Positions 27,498 through 35,614 of a stretch of 37,761 nucleotides of DNA are shown here, in pieces. This DNA is from an uncultured Bacilli bacterium (lineage in GTDB: Bacteria; Bacillota_I; Bacilli_A; RF39; UBA660), in NCBI GenBank assembly GCA_947628345.1, contig CANQZM010000008.1, positions 1 to 37,761 on the forward strand, in the 5' to 3' direction. The notes beneath the pieces are model-generated. The model did not search any database. It was given only the letters and a program-made list of their open reading frames with translations, and was not told the origin of the DNA. Made by a program: the position numbers and the translations under genes. How positions within the stretch are numbered: the stretch's first letter is position 1; every line of letters starts with the position of its first letter.

Positions 27498-27526
27498 TTG
27501 CTTATTTTATAATTTTATAGTATCAT
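27498..27526 (+). promoter_or_regulatory. Promoter of the transglutaminase-like gene
   Basis: TTGCTT and TATCAT are 17 bases apart on the plus strand, 36 bases before the chosen ATG. Confidence 0.6.
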
Positions 27527-27561
27527 ATATGGCAATTCAAAAAAGGGGAGAGAAAAACAGT

Positions 27562-28221
27562 ATGTTTGATAAATTAAAAAAACAACTATATTCTACAAAA
27601 TCTACATTGCTAATGAGCCAGGGAATAATTAATAAAAAAATAGTTCCGTTTGATAATAAATTTTATGAAAGAATGGACCATAATTACATTAGTGGAATAC
27701 CCATATCTATGTACATTAAATACTTAAGGCCAATTATGCCTCCAGGTAAATGTCATGATAGAAGTTTGTATATGTTTTTCTGTTTTCCAGAAGCAAAATT
27801 ATGTAGAGGAGATCATAAGGATTTAGCGTTACGATATGGCAAAGAAAACGCTTGTCATGGATGGATAGAAATTGATGATTATGCATATGACCCAGCGCTT
27901 TTAATGAGATTTGATAAAGATTTATATTACCGTATTTATGAGCCTACTAATGTTTCTAAGGCAACACTGTCCGAATATTGTTCTACACCAGAAAGCAAAA
28001 AATTTTATGACGATATAACTAAGCCTACAATATATGATTTACAAACCTCTATTGAAAAAAGAAGTGATTTAATTGTTTCAATACCATTAGTTAAAGGGAT
28101 AGCAGAAATGTCAGGCAATAAAGATTTTATAAGAGAACTTAATGAACATTTAACCTTAATAAATTATGATGAACAGCAAATTTCAAAAGAATTAGATTTA
28201 GCTATAAGAAAGCATCGCTAA
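27562..28221 (+). CDS. Hypothetical protein with a transglutaminase-like Cys-His-Asp core
   Basis: The 219-aa protein is not a known named family to me. It has PPGKCHDRSLYMFF (Cys64), ENACHGWIEID (His99) and YAYDPALL (Asp110), with the spacing and flanks of the transglutaminase/papain-like core: Cys at the start of a helix, then H-x-W on a strand and D-P after a turn. No signal peptide or membrane segment is seen, so it would act in the cytoplasm. The track start at 27529 has no ribosome site; the ATG at 27562 follows AGGGGAG by 12 bases. It is one of two plus-strand genes of length, monocistronic, and ends in a strong terminator. Peptidase, amidase or protein-modifying activity are all possible. 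Confidence 0.7.
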   Translation: MFDKLKKQLYSTKSTLLMSQGIINKKIVPFDNKFYERMDHNYISGIPISMYIKYLRPIMPPGKCHDRSLYMFFCFPEAKLCRGDHKDLALRYGKENACHGWIEIDDYAYDPALLMRFDKDLYYRIYEPTNVSKATLSEYCSTPESKKFYDDITKPTIYDLQTSIEKRSDLIVSIPLVKGIAEMSGNKDFIRELNEHLTLINYDEQQISKELDLAIRKHR

Positions 28222-28252
28222 AAATTTAAAATATTTTAACAATATAAGATTT

Positions 28253-28294
28253 AAAAATACGTATTTCCTTGTATAATAGGACTTACGTATTTTT
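28253..28294. terminator. Bidirectional terminator between the transglutaminase-like and MATE genes
   Basis: AAAAATACGTA ... TACGTATTTTT forms the stem and has U tracts on both strands. The 37 bases 28253-28289 match the hairpin before the MATE gene (29745-29781) in 30 positions and in the same orientation. Confidence 0.8.
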
Positions 28295-28331
28295 ACTGTG
28301 TATTAGTAATAAATTTAATATTTAAAACCAA

Positions 28332-29717
28332 TTATTTTTCAATTTTTCTAAATTCACTCTTCAATAAAATAATTCCTGTTACAAAAGCTAATATATCAGC
28401 AACAATTGCACTCCATAACATTGTCACGACATTATGACTAATGAAGGAAATTAATAAAATTGCTGGAACAAAGAAAATAACATCCCTAGTAAGTGAAAGT
28501 ATCGTTGATTTTAAACTTGATCCCATTGATTGTAACAAAATAGCCATCGATTTAATTAAACAAGTAAAAACAATACCACCTAAAAATATTCTTAAGCAAT
28601 AATTTGCAAATTCTATATATTCTTTAGAATTACCACTACCAAAAATACTAATAATAAATATTGGGAAAAATTCAAATAAAACAAATGCAATAATACCAAT
28701 AATTAGATTTGTTATTAATATATATTTGATAGTTTTTTTTACTCTTTCAATATTGCCCGCACCCATGTTATAGCCAATAATAGGCATTCCACCAAGTGAT
28801 ACACCAATAACAATAGATACAACAATACCAAATACTTTCATGCATATTCCAATAACTGCAAGTGGAGTTACAACTCCATAAGCTACCCCTGAACTGGCTA
28901 TTGTCATATATCCATATTTTTCTACTAAATTATTAGTAACTGCTATTATAATTACAATAGCAATTTGAGTTATTAAAGATGCCAGTCCTAAAGAAACAAT
29001 TTTTTTACATACTTCCTTATCTAATTTAATTGATTCTTTATTTACCTTAAATGATTTTGGTTTCCTAAAGTAATAAATACTTGTTATAAATGTTAAGATT
29101 TGACCAATTATTGTTGCAATGGCAGCTCCTTTAACACTCATATCAAACACAAATATAAATATAGGATCTAAAATAATATTAGAAATAGCACCAATAATAG
29201 TTGCACCCATAGCATACTTTGGGCTTCCGTCACTTCTTATTGAAGCATTTAACCCTTGACCGATAATATAAAATGGTAAACCATAGCATAATATTCTTAA
29301 ATAATCTTTTGCAAAATTATAACATTTTATTTCATTAGGATTCCCACCAAAGATACCTAATATTTGTTTACTAAAAACAATACCAATAATAGTTAAAATA
29401 ATAGAAACAAATATCAAAAGTATTAATCCATTACCTATCGATTTATTAGCTTTTTCTTTAGCTTGTGCTCCTAACGATAAATTAAATAGCGCAGCTGAAC
29501 CATCACCAATCAATAAAGCAAAAGCAAGAGATATTACTGTAAATGGATAAACAATATTAGTTGCGGCATTTCCATATGCTCCTGCATCACTCCAACCTAT
29601 AAATATTTGATCAACAATATTATATAAAGCCGCCACAATCATACTAATTACACATGGTATAGCAAATTTTTTAATCAATTTAACAATTGGTTCTTTCTTT
29701 AAATCTAATTCTTTCAT
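28332..29717 (-). CDS. MATE family efflux transporter
   Basis: The 461-aa protein has twelve hydrophobic segments in two similar halves, with the MATE marks IPCVISMIVAALYNIVDQIFIG near the N-terminus, a GLNASIRSDGSPKYAM segment in the first half, and MPIIGYNMGAGNIERVKK in the second. These exporters expel cationic drugs and metabolites against Na+ or H+. The track starts at 29756; the ATG at 29717 (MKELDLKKEPI) lies seven bases after GGAGG and is the better start. The leader holds a strong terminator hairpin and an upstream -10 box. The neighbouring DUF2798 gene has a similar leader. Confidence 0.93.
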   Translation of the reverse strand: MKELDLKKEPIVKLIKKFAIPCVISMIVAALYNIVDQIFIGWSDAGAYGNAATNIVYPFTVISLAFALLIGDGSAALFNLSLGAQAKEKANKSIGNGLILLIFVSIILTIIGIVFSKQILGIFGGNPNEIKCYNFAKDYLRILCYGLPFYIIGQGLNASIRSDGSPKYAMGATIIGAISNIILDPIFIFVFDMSVKGAAIATIIGQILTFITSIYYFRKPKSFKVNKESIKLDKEVCKKIVSLGLASLITQIAIVIIIAVTNNLVEKYGYMTIASSGVAYGVVTPLAVIGICMKVFGIVVSIVIGVSLGGMPIIGYNMGAGNIERVKKTIKYILITNLIIGIIAFVLFEFFPIFIISIFGSGNSKEYIEFANYCLRIFLGGIVFTCLIKSMAILLQSMGSSLKSTILSLTRDVIFFVPAILLISFISHNVVTMLWSAIVADILAFVTGIILLKSEFRKIEK

Positions 29718-29744
29718 AAACATACCTCCATCTTTTTTGAGCAC

Positions 29745-29781
29745 AAAAATACGCAAGTCCTAATACAATTGGACTTACGCA
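29745..29781 (-). terminator. Terminator/attenuator hairpin in the MATE leader
   Basis: TGCGTAAGTCC pairs with GGACTTGCGTA over a 10-base loop and is followed by TTTTTG on the minus strand. It lies between the promoter (-10 at 29836-29841) and the MATE start. A transcript from this promoter would end here unless an antiterminator forms. Tiny ORFs in the leader (MFRRKY*, MSSNYA*) lack ribosome sites. Confidence 0.75.
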
Positions 29782-29835
29782 TAATTGCTACTCATTGTGA
29801 TTTATTGACTTAGTACTTTCTTCTAAACATAACTA

Positions 29836-29841
29836 ATTATA
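29836..29841 (-). promoter_or_regulatory. Extended -10 promoter of the MATE gene
   Basis: TGATATAATTAGT on the minus strand is an extended -10 without a good -35. The same TATAATTAGT occurs in the DUF2798 promoter. The predicted leader is about 112 bases. Confidence 0.55.
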
Positions 29842-29873
29842 TCACAAATTTCTTTTTTACATAATAAAAATTA

Positions 29874-30425
29874 TTATTTGCTCTCTTGTTTTCTTTTAAA
29901 TATTGTCTTAAATGTTTGTCTTACAAATGGTTGAATAAAGAATAATTGAGAAAAATATGCAAATGGAAAATTAAAACAAATTAGTTTTAACCAATTAGCT
30001 AACAGAGTAAGCATATTAAATCCCATATAGTAAGGATAATATAACCAAGCTGCTATAAAACTCATCACAGGTACCATTATTCCTACAGTAGCACATATTA
30101 TAGCTGTTTCAAAATGTATTGGATCAGTTTTCTTGATGTTAAAATTCTTACATGCCATTTTGAAAGAGAAGGGTTGTCCTATTAGCATTTCGGCTAAATA
30201 GGCAAAACAAAATTCTACTAAAACAACTGCCCATATGGGAAAATAACAACCAAACATATAAACGCCACCAAGATTATTAATAGCTTTTATTACACTATTA
30301 GCTCCAGTTAAATTCATAAGTGTTGTTCCATTTACAACATACAAACTATAAAATACATAAGCGTGAACTGTAATAATTACGGTAATTAAAGCAAATAAAG
30401 CTCTTTCTTTTTTATTTGTTGGCAT
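29874..30425 (-). CDS. DUF2798 family integral membrane protein
   Basis: The 183-aa protein has four hydrophobic segments (about residues 9-30, 58-80, 106-130 and 138-165) with lysine-rich ends. The start MPTNKKERALFALI and the two similar halves with a short amphipathic link are typical of DUF2798 proteins, whose biochemical role is unknown; many sit next to drug or stress genes. AGGAGG lies upstream of the ATG. It precedes the MATE gene by about 160 bases and has its own promoter and a structured leader of about 116 bases ending in a U-rich terminator. Confidence 0.85.
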   Translation of the reverse strand: MPTNKKERALFALITVIITVHAYVFYSLYVVNGTTLMNLTGANSVIKAINNLGGVYMFGCYFPIWAVVLVEFCFAYLAEMLIGQPFSFKMACKNFNIKKTDPIHFETAIICATVGIMVPVMSFIAAWLYYPYYMGFNMLTLLANWLKLICFNFPFAYFSQLFFIQPFVRQTFKTIFKRKQESK

Positions 30426-30449
30426 AAACTTTCACCTCCTATTTTGCAC

Positions 30450-30528
30450 AAAAAAACACACATAGAAACTATCACATTATTCCAAATACATCTCTGTAAT
30501 CAGATTTACGTGCATAGCACTACGTGTG
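30450..30528 (-). promoter_or_regulatory. Terminator-containing leader of the DUF2798 gene
   Basis: On the minus strand CACACGTAG (30528-30520) can pair with CTATGTGTG (30465-30457), right before seven U, forming a terminator. The same first arm takes part in a local hairpin ACGTAGTGC-tat-GCACGT (30525-30508), which would exclude the terminator. A further ATCT/AGAT hairpin lies between. The layout fits attenuation; the signal is not identifiable. Confidence 0.5.
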
Positions 30529-30547
30529 TCAAATGTATTGCTTACTA

Positions 30548-30553
30548 ATTATA
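30548..30553 (-). promoter_or_regulatory. Extended -10 promoter of the DUF2798 gene
   Basis: TGGTATAATTAGT on the minus strand is an extended -10 with no clear -35. The start is expected near 30541. Confidence 0.55.
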
Positions 30554-30886
30554 CCATATTTTTTAATTTTTTTAAATTATAATTTTGGAATTTTATGACT
30601 ATTTACACTGTCATTTTTTTACATAATTGTTTATAATGAAAACATATTATTTATAGCAAATATTTTTCCTATTCTCTATTTTTAAAGATATCGCAAATTC
30701 TTATAAAACTTACTATTTTTGTATTTTTTCATTGTTGCAAATTTTCATTTTTAGTATATATAATGTTACTGTTATAATATTCAAAATTTTACGATTCTGA
30801 TGACACATAGTATTTATGTTATTTATAGTACTATCTTTACTATAAATATTTCATAAAATATTAAAAATTATTTAACCATTCTCTAA
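30554..30886. other. AT-rich intergenic stretch without a gene
   Basis: No supported gene. A perfect 10-bp inverted repeat ATTTATAGTA-ctatctt-TACTATAAAT (30821-30847) lies 40 bases past the ABC gene and may end its transcript, but lacks a U tract. Around 30700 on the minus strand is AGTAAGTTTTATAAGAATTTG, a third, weak match to the degenerate tail sequence near 34590 and 36410. Confidence 0.45.
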
Positions 30887-32593
30887 TTAATGAATCAACT
30901 CTTTATATGTGTCACTATTTTTTATTAAATCTTTATGTTCTCCTATACAATCAATTTTACCATTTTTTAAAACGACAAGATTATCGGCAGCTTTCATTAA
31001 TTCTTTATTATGAGTGATAATTATTAGAGTGTGGTCTGTTTTTAAATCCTCCAATAAATTTATTATCTTACTAGTTGTATTTGGATCTAAAGAAGAAGTA
31101 ACTTCATCTAATAATATTATCTCAGAAGTTGTAAGAAGTGCTCTAGCTAAAGATAATAATTGTTTTTGACCTCCACTTATATTGTAAGCATCTTCTTTTA
31201 AAATTGTATTATATCCATCCGGCAATGACATTATAAAATCATGAATTCCAACTCTCTTACAAGCATCAATTTGTCTTTTTTTATTAGAATCTATCAACGA
31301 TAAATTAGCCCTAATGCTCATATCAAAAATAAAAGTTTTTTGATTTACAATACTAATATTTGAGTAATAAACATCTTTTGAATACTCATAAATGTTTAAG
31401 TTATCAATCAATATTTTTCCACTATCTATTTTATATAATCTTAAAAGAAGATTAAATATTGTGGTTTTTCCTGCCCCAGTTTGACCAACAATTGTCGTTA
31501 TTTGATTGGGTTTAGCTACAAATGAAATATTATTTAATGTTAATATTTCATTATATTTAAAAGACACATTTTTAAATTCAACAAGTCCACTAATATCATC
31601 ATTATTAACTGTTCCATCAAGTTTTAAAGATTTATTTTTATAATTAATTATTTCATTAATTCTATATAATGAAACAGACTCCTCTCTAATAGATACATCA
31701 AAGCCCATTATATCATTGATTGAATCTTTGGCTTTATCATAGTAAGAAATTAATAACAAAAATATTGAAATTTTTAATTTATTTTTCATAAGAAAGGAAA
31801 TTAAAATAATATATAAAAATATTTTACCAAAATCAATAATTAAACTTAATATAGTTTTTCTAGTAAAAAAGTATTTTCTTTTTAAAAAATAACTTTCCTT
31901 CCACCTTTTTCTATAACCGTCCAATTTATTATTTAGTTTATCTCCAAGACCAAAACTTTTAATATCTTTAAGACCTATTAAAATCTGTTGCAATATTCCT
32001 GTTATTTTATCAGCATAATGTATTTGCTTTTTTAAATAATGAGTATTTTTATCATTACATTTTTTAGCTAAATTATAATATATTATATCTATTATAATTA
32101 CATATAAGGCAACTAAAATACTTTGTTTTACAAAAACAAAATATATAATAAATAATTTTATAAATTCAATAGATAATTCTATTATAAAAGAAGGAACCTC
32201 CGCAATATTAATAATGTCTGTATTTGATGAATTTATAATTTTTCCTGTAGATATCTTTTTAGAATATTCTTCATCATAATTATAGATACTATTTACTAAA
32301 GTATTATGAACATCTACATAGGTTTCCTTAAAAAAGTTAGCATAACACCAATTGGTACAATATGATCCTACTTTATTAACTAAATATGTTATTCCTAGCA
32401 TAATAACAAAAAAAAGAGACATATAATAAAGTTTATTGGTTAGGTTTTCTACTATCAATGATGCAAAAAGTGGTACTAATAAACTTATCAATACATTAAT
32501 TAAATCAACTATTATAAATGCTATTAGATATTTATTTTTAAATTTTACTAAAGAAAAATAATCTTTTGTAATTTTAATATTTCTTATAAACAT
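30887..32593 (-). CDS. ABC half-transporter, exporter type (TMD-NBD fusion)
   Basis: The 568-aa protein has an N-terminal membrane domain of about six helices (residues 25-300) and a C-terminal ATPase with VGQTGAGKTT (Walker A), ISGGQKQLLSLARALL (signature), EIILLDEVTSSLD (Walker B) and the H-loop ITHN. It should act as a homodimer exporting a lipid, drug or peptide; there is no peptidase domain. The track starts at TTG; the ATG at 32593 (MFIRNIKI) after GGTG is preferred. It is the last gene of an operon with a methyltransferase and an AraC-type regulator. Confidence 0.93.
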   Translation of the reverse strand: MFIRNIKITKDYFSLVKFKNKYLIAFIIVDLINVLISLLVPLFASLIVENLTNKLYYMSLFFVIMLGITYLVNKVGSYCTNWCYANFFKETYVDVHNTLVNSIYNYDEEYSKKISTGKIINSSNTDIINIAEVPSFIIELSIEFIKLFIIYFVFVKQSILVALYVIIIDIIYYNLAKKCNDKNTHYLKKQIHYADKITGILQQILIGLKDIKSFGLGDKLNNKLDGYRKRWKESYFLKRKYFFTRKTILSLIIDFGKIFLYIILISFLMKNKLKISIFLLLISYYDKAKDSINDIMGFDVSIREESVSLYRINEIINYKNKSLKLDGTVNNDDISGLVEFKNVSFKYNEILTLNNISFVAKPNQITTIVGQTGAGKTTIFNLLLRLYKIDSGKILIDNLNIYEYSKDVYYSNISIVNQKTFIFDMSIRANLSLIDSNKKRQIDACKRVGIHDFIMSLPDGYNTILKEDAYNISGGQKQLLSLARALLTTSEIILLDEVTSSLDPNTTSKIINLLEDLKTDHTLIIITHNKELMKAADNLVVLKNGKIDCIGEHKDLIKNSDTYKELIH

Positions 32594-32666
32594 ATACTTC
32601 ACCAATATAAGTATAGAATACTAAAAGGTATATTTCTTTACATTTCAAATATTAAAATTGTTAAGA

Positions 32667-33458
32667 TTATTTGATAGGTAAATATATATAACAACAATTA
32701 TCTTTGTATAATTCTATTTTAAGGTTGCTTTTTATATTATAATTAGTAGAAGGTATCCATTGCTTATTTATTTTTTCTTCTAAATCTACTATATCTTTCT
32801 GATCTTTTGATATTAACTTAAATATTACATATTTATTTTTATCTATTACGTATTTTTCTAAATTTGGATAACTTTCTGTTGAACCTAAGTAATAATGATA
32901 TAATCCATTATCTTTAGAAAAAATTCCATACATCCCTGTTTCATTAAATTTTTTATAATAGCCATTTGTTTTAACTTTTTTGTATAATTGTCTTATTTTA
33001 TATAATAAATCTGAATGCTTTTTTGCAGTAATATGATAACAATATAAAGATAAAGTCTCTAATTTTTTTATTTCATAATCAAAGTTATAATCTTTTTTCA
33101 TGTATTCAAAATTTACTATAGGTATTATTTTATATTTTCCTAACCCTTTTCTACATCCAGTTGGTGTTATATCAAATAATTGTTTAAATGCTCTATTAAA
33201 GGAGGAAGCGGAATTATATTGGTATTTAAAAGCAATATCTATTATTTTTAAATTCGTATTTCTTATTTCTTCAAATGCTTTACTTAATCTTCTTTTTTTT
33301 ATATATTCAATGATTGTCATATCTGTTAAAAACATAAAAATTCTTTCAAGAATAAATATATTAGTATTAGTTATTTTACTTAATTCACTATAATCAATTT
33401 CAGTATCTAGATTTTTTTCAATATATTCGGTCATTTTATTTAAATTATCAAAATTCAT
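32667..33458 (-). CDS. AraC-family regulator with a C-terminal effector domain
   Basis: The 263-aa protein begins with a double helix-turn-helix AraC DNA-binding domain (residues 1-105), including IDYSELSKITNTNIFILERIF and the second motif IIDIAFKYQYNSASSFNRAFKQLFDITP. The rest (about 120-263) has the size and strand pattern of GyrI-like small-molecule-binding domains found in Rob and BmrR-type drug regulators. The start at 33458 (MNFDNLNKM) follows AGGAGG; the track start is 14 codons too early. It lies between the methyltransferase and ABC genes and probably controls the operon in response to a ligand. Confidence 0.9.
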   Translation of the reverse strand: MNFDNLNKMTEYIEKNLDTEIDYSELSKITNTNIFILERIFMFLTDMTIIEYIKKRRLSKAFEEIRNTNLKIIDIAFKYQYNSASSFNRAFKQLFDITPTGCRKGLGKYKIIPIVNFEYMKKDYNFDYEIKKLETLSLYCYHITAKKHSDLLYKIRQLYKKVKTNGYYKKFNETGMYGIFSKDNGLYHYYLGSTESYPNLEKYVIDKNKYVIFKLISKDQKDIVDLEEKINKQWIPSTNYNIKSNLKIELYKDNCCYIYLPIK

Positions 33459-33551
33459 TAAACAAAACCTCCTACTTTTTAAATTTACTAATGCTCCCAT
33501 TGATAAATATTACCTTATTCCATTATAATTACATATTAAATAAAACTATAT

Positions 33552-34475
33552 TTATTTTTCTTTTTTCAATATGTGACAATAATATACTGATAAATTCATT
33601 TCAATTGTATTTGCCATGAAATATACTGGTACTATATTACCTAGAACTTCTTTAGGGATAAGTTTACAAAATAATTTGAAAAAAATACCAAATTTAAAAT
33701 ATTTTTTAATTCTATTTTGATATGAATATAAATGATTAATAACTTTATTTTTCATATTTTCAGCAATTACTATACTAAAATTATTATTTTTAATATAGTT
33801 ATCAATATTTCCAATATATTCAAATTCGTCTAAATAATAGCCATTTTCAACCAAAGTTGCTCCAATTTCTTCTATTTCTGATAGCTGTTTTCTAGGTTTA
33901 TTAAGATAGGCATCATAAATTACAAATAATCCTCCTTTTTTTAATACTCTATTTACTTCTTTAAAAATTTGATTTTTATTAATAGAATAGCATAATGTTT
34001 CTATCGCATATACAAAATCAATGGAGTTACTTTCTATTTTTTCTAAATTATGATAATCTCCTTCAATTAGACTTATATTATATTTTCTATTTTTTTTATC
34101 TAAAGATGGATATAAATCTATACCCGTAAATTTAACACTAGGATTTTTTTTAGCAAGATACGCCATATTTGCACCTTGACCACATCCCAATTCAAGTATA
34201 TTTTTAAAATTATTTTGTTTTATTATTTCATCTATTTTGTTCACATGATATGTTTGATAATTTTTGCCATTTTTATGTATACCATCATCCGAAATGTCGA
34301 TATGCATATATCCTTCATTGGATCCAACTAATCTATATAATAAATATTTCGTTTTTTTATAATATCTTTTAATATCATCGTGAGTAAATTGATCTTTATT
34401 GAAAATAAAATCAAAATTAATTTTGCTTCTTAGCCATACAAAATCTCTTATTAATTTTTTCTTATATTCTTCCAT
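33552..34475 (-). CDS. SAM-dependent methyltransferase
   Basis: The 307-aa protein has a class I Methyltransf_11 core: ILELGCGQGANMAYL (SAM motif I), FTGIDLYPS (motif II) and SIDFVYAIETLCYS (motif III region), then EVNRVLKKGGLFVIYD. The first 85 residues are a helical extension, and the C-terminal part is basic with hydrophobic patches, as in enzymes acting on lipid-like small molecules. The start at 34475 (MEEYKKKL) follows AAGGAG. It heads an operon with an AraC regulator and an ABC exporter, so the substrate may be the exported compound. Confidence 0.88.
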   Translation of the reverse strand: MEEYKKKLIRDFVWLRSKINFDFIFNKDQFTHDDIKRYYKKTKYLLYRLVGSNEGYMHIDISDDGIHKNGKNYQTYHVNKIDEIIKQNNFKNILELGCGQGANMAYLAKKNPSVKFTGIDLYPSLDKKNRKYNISLIEGDYHNLEKIESNSIDFVYAIETLCYSINKNQIFKEVNRVLKKGGLFVIYDAYLNKPRKQLSEIEEIGATLVENGYYLDEFEYIGNIDNYIKNNNFSIVIAENMKNKVINHLYSYQNRIKKYFKFGIFFKLFCKLIPKEVLGNIVPVYFMANTIEMNLSVYYCHILKKEK

Positions 34476-34744
34476 ATAAACTCCTTCAATATAAAACATG
34501 CATTTTTTAAATTTTGAGTATATTTTATAATTTTGTTATGTTTTATATGGTCTTTTCAAAACAAAAAAACTTACAACTTCTTATAAAATCTACTACTTCC
34601 AACAATACGTACAATCCATTCCATTATTATCAACATTAAGAAAAATTCAATATTTATTTGCCTTTCTTAACTTTTAATATAAATAAGTTTCTTTTTTATA
34701 ATACTTTACTCTTTTGTAATTATTCAATCCTTGCTATATATTTT

Positions 34745-35296
34745 TTATATTCTAAATAAATAAGCAGATAATTCGTCGTAGCATGCATCTCTTTCAACTA
34801 ATAAATTTTGTTCTCTCATTTCGTTTAATTCGTTGATATTAACAAATTTAATCGCTTGAACTTCACTTTCTTGAAACTTTGTTTTATTTATATCAATATC
34901 ATTTTTTCTTAAAATAAAGAAATCATAGAATTGTCTCTCAATAAATTCATCAGAAAATTTTTGTTCTTTTCTAAAAGAAAACATATATCTAAAATCTTTT
35001 ATATCTACATGATAACCTAGACTAACGCTAACTTCCTCATTTATTTCCCTAGTTGCTGCTGATAATGAATCTTGTCCTGTGGATATATGTCCTGCTACTG
35101 ATATATCCCACATATTCGCATTTTTATCTTTAGTCGCGCTTCTTTGTTGTAATAAAATTTCATTGTTCTCATTTATAATTGCAACCGCTATCGCTCTATG
35201 CCATAAACCTTTCTTGTGAACCAAACTTCGAGGTAAAATTTGACCTGTTTTAATTCCGTTTTCATCCAGTACATCTAACATTTCTTCTCTTTTCAT
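34745..35296 (-). CDS. Nudix hydrolase of the IPP-isomerase-like subfamily
   Basis: The 183-aa protein has the Nudix box GHISTGQDSLSAATREINEEV and the N-terminal EMLDVLDENGIKTGQ ... HKKGLWHRAIAVAII of the YfcD/IPP isomerase-like branch. These enzymes hydrolyse nucleoside diphosphate derivatives or similar compounds; true isomerase activity needs a conserved Cys and other residues that I do not see. The track begins at GTG; the ATG at 35296 (MKREEMLDV) after AAAGGAG is better. It is monocistronic with promoter TTGTTC-18-TATAAT at 35405-35434. Confidence 0.9.
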   Translation of the reverse strand: MKREEMLDVLDENGIKTGQILPRSLVHKKGLWHRAIAVAIINENNEILLQQRSATKDKNANMWDISVAGHISTGQDSLSAATREINEEVSVSLGYHVDIKDFRYMFSFRKEQKFSDEFIERQFYDFFILRKNDIDINKTKFQESEVQAIKFVNINELNEMREQNLLVERDACYDELSAYLFRI

Positions 35297-35322
35297 AATT
35301 TCTCCTTTCACGCAATTTATGC

Positions 35323-35434
35323 AAACATTGTCTTCATCCGTTTACTAATACAATGTCTTATTTTGTTAATTTGTTAGAAATATCTCCTTTTTTAAATCAT
35401 CCTTATTATATAACAAAAACGTTATGAAGAACAA
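35323..35434 (-). promoter_or_regulatory. Promoter and leader of the Nudix gene
   Basis: TTGTTC and TATAAT (35405-35434) are 18 bases apart on the minus strand. In the leader ACATTGT and ACAATGT (35325-35356) are 7-base inverted arms 18 bases apart. The remaining stretch up to the frameshifted gene at 35615 holds nothing else that I can support. Confidence 0.5.
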
Positions 35435-35614
35435 ATACAATTTATTAGTACTATTCATTATCTACCACAAATTATAACCAGATAATTCTATCATATATCA
35501 TACTTTTTATAAAATAAAGATATTATTGTAATTAAATTTTTTGTATATTCTTCGACAATTTAATTTAAGTTTTTAAAAATTAATACTTTTTTACCATGCT
35601 TATTATTATAATAT

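Noticed and set aside
30457-30472. Only the 4-bp ATAG/CTAT hairpin as terminator of the DUF2798 leader
   Set aside because: Too weak alone; the long-range 9-bp pairing CACACGTAG/CTATGTGTG directly before the U tract is better, although the loop is long and this remains uncertain.
28202-30560. Known riboswitch classes in the MATE and DUF2798 leaders
   Set aside because: I looked for guanidine, purine, SAM, TPP and T-box landmarks and saw none. Only generic stem and U-tract features are supported.
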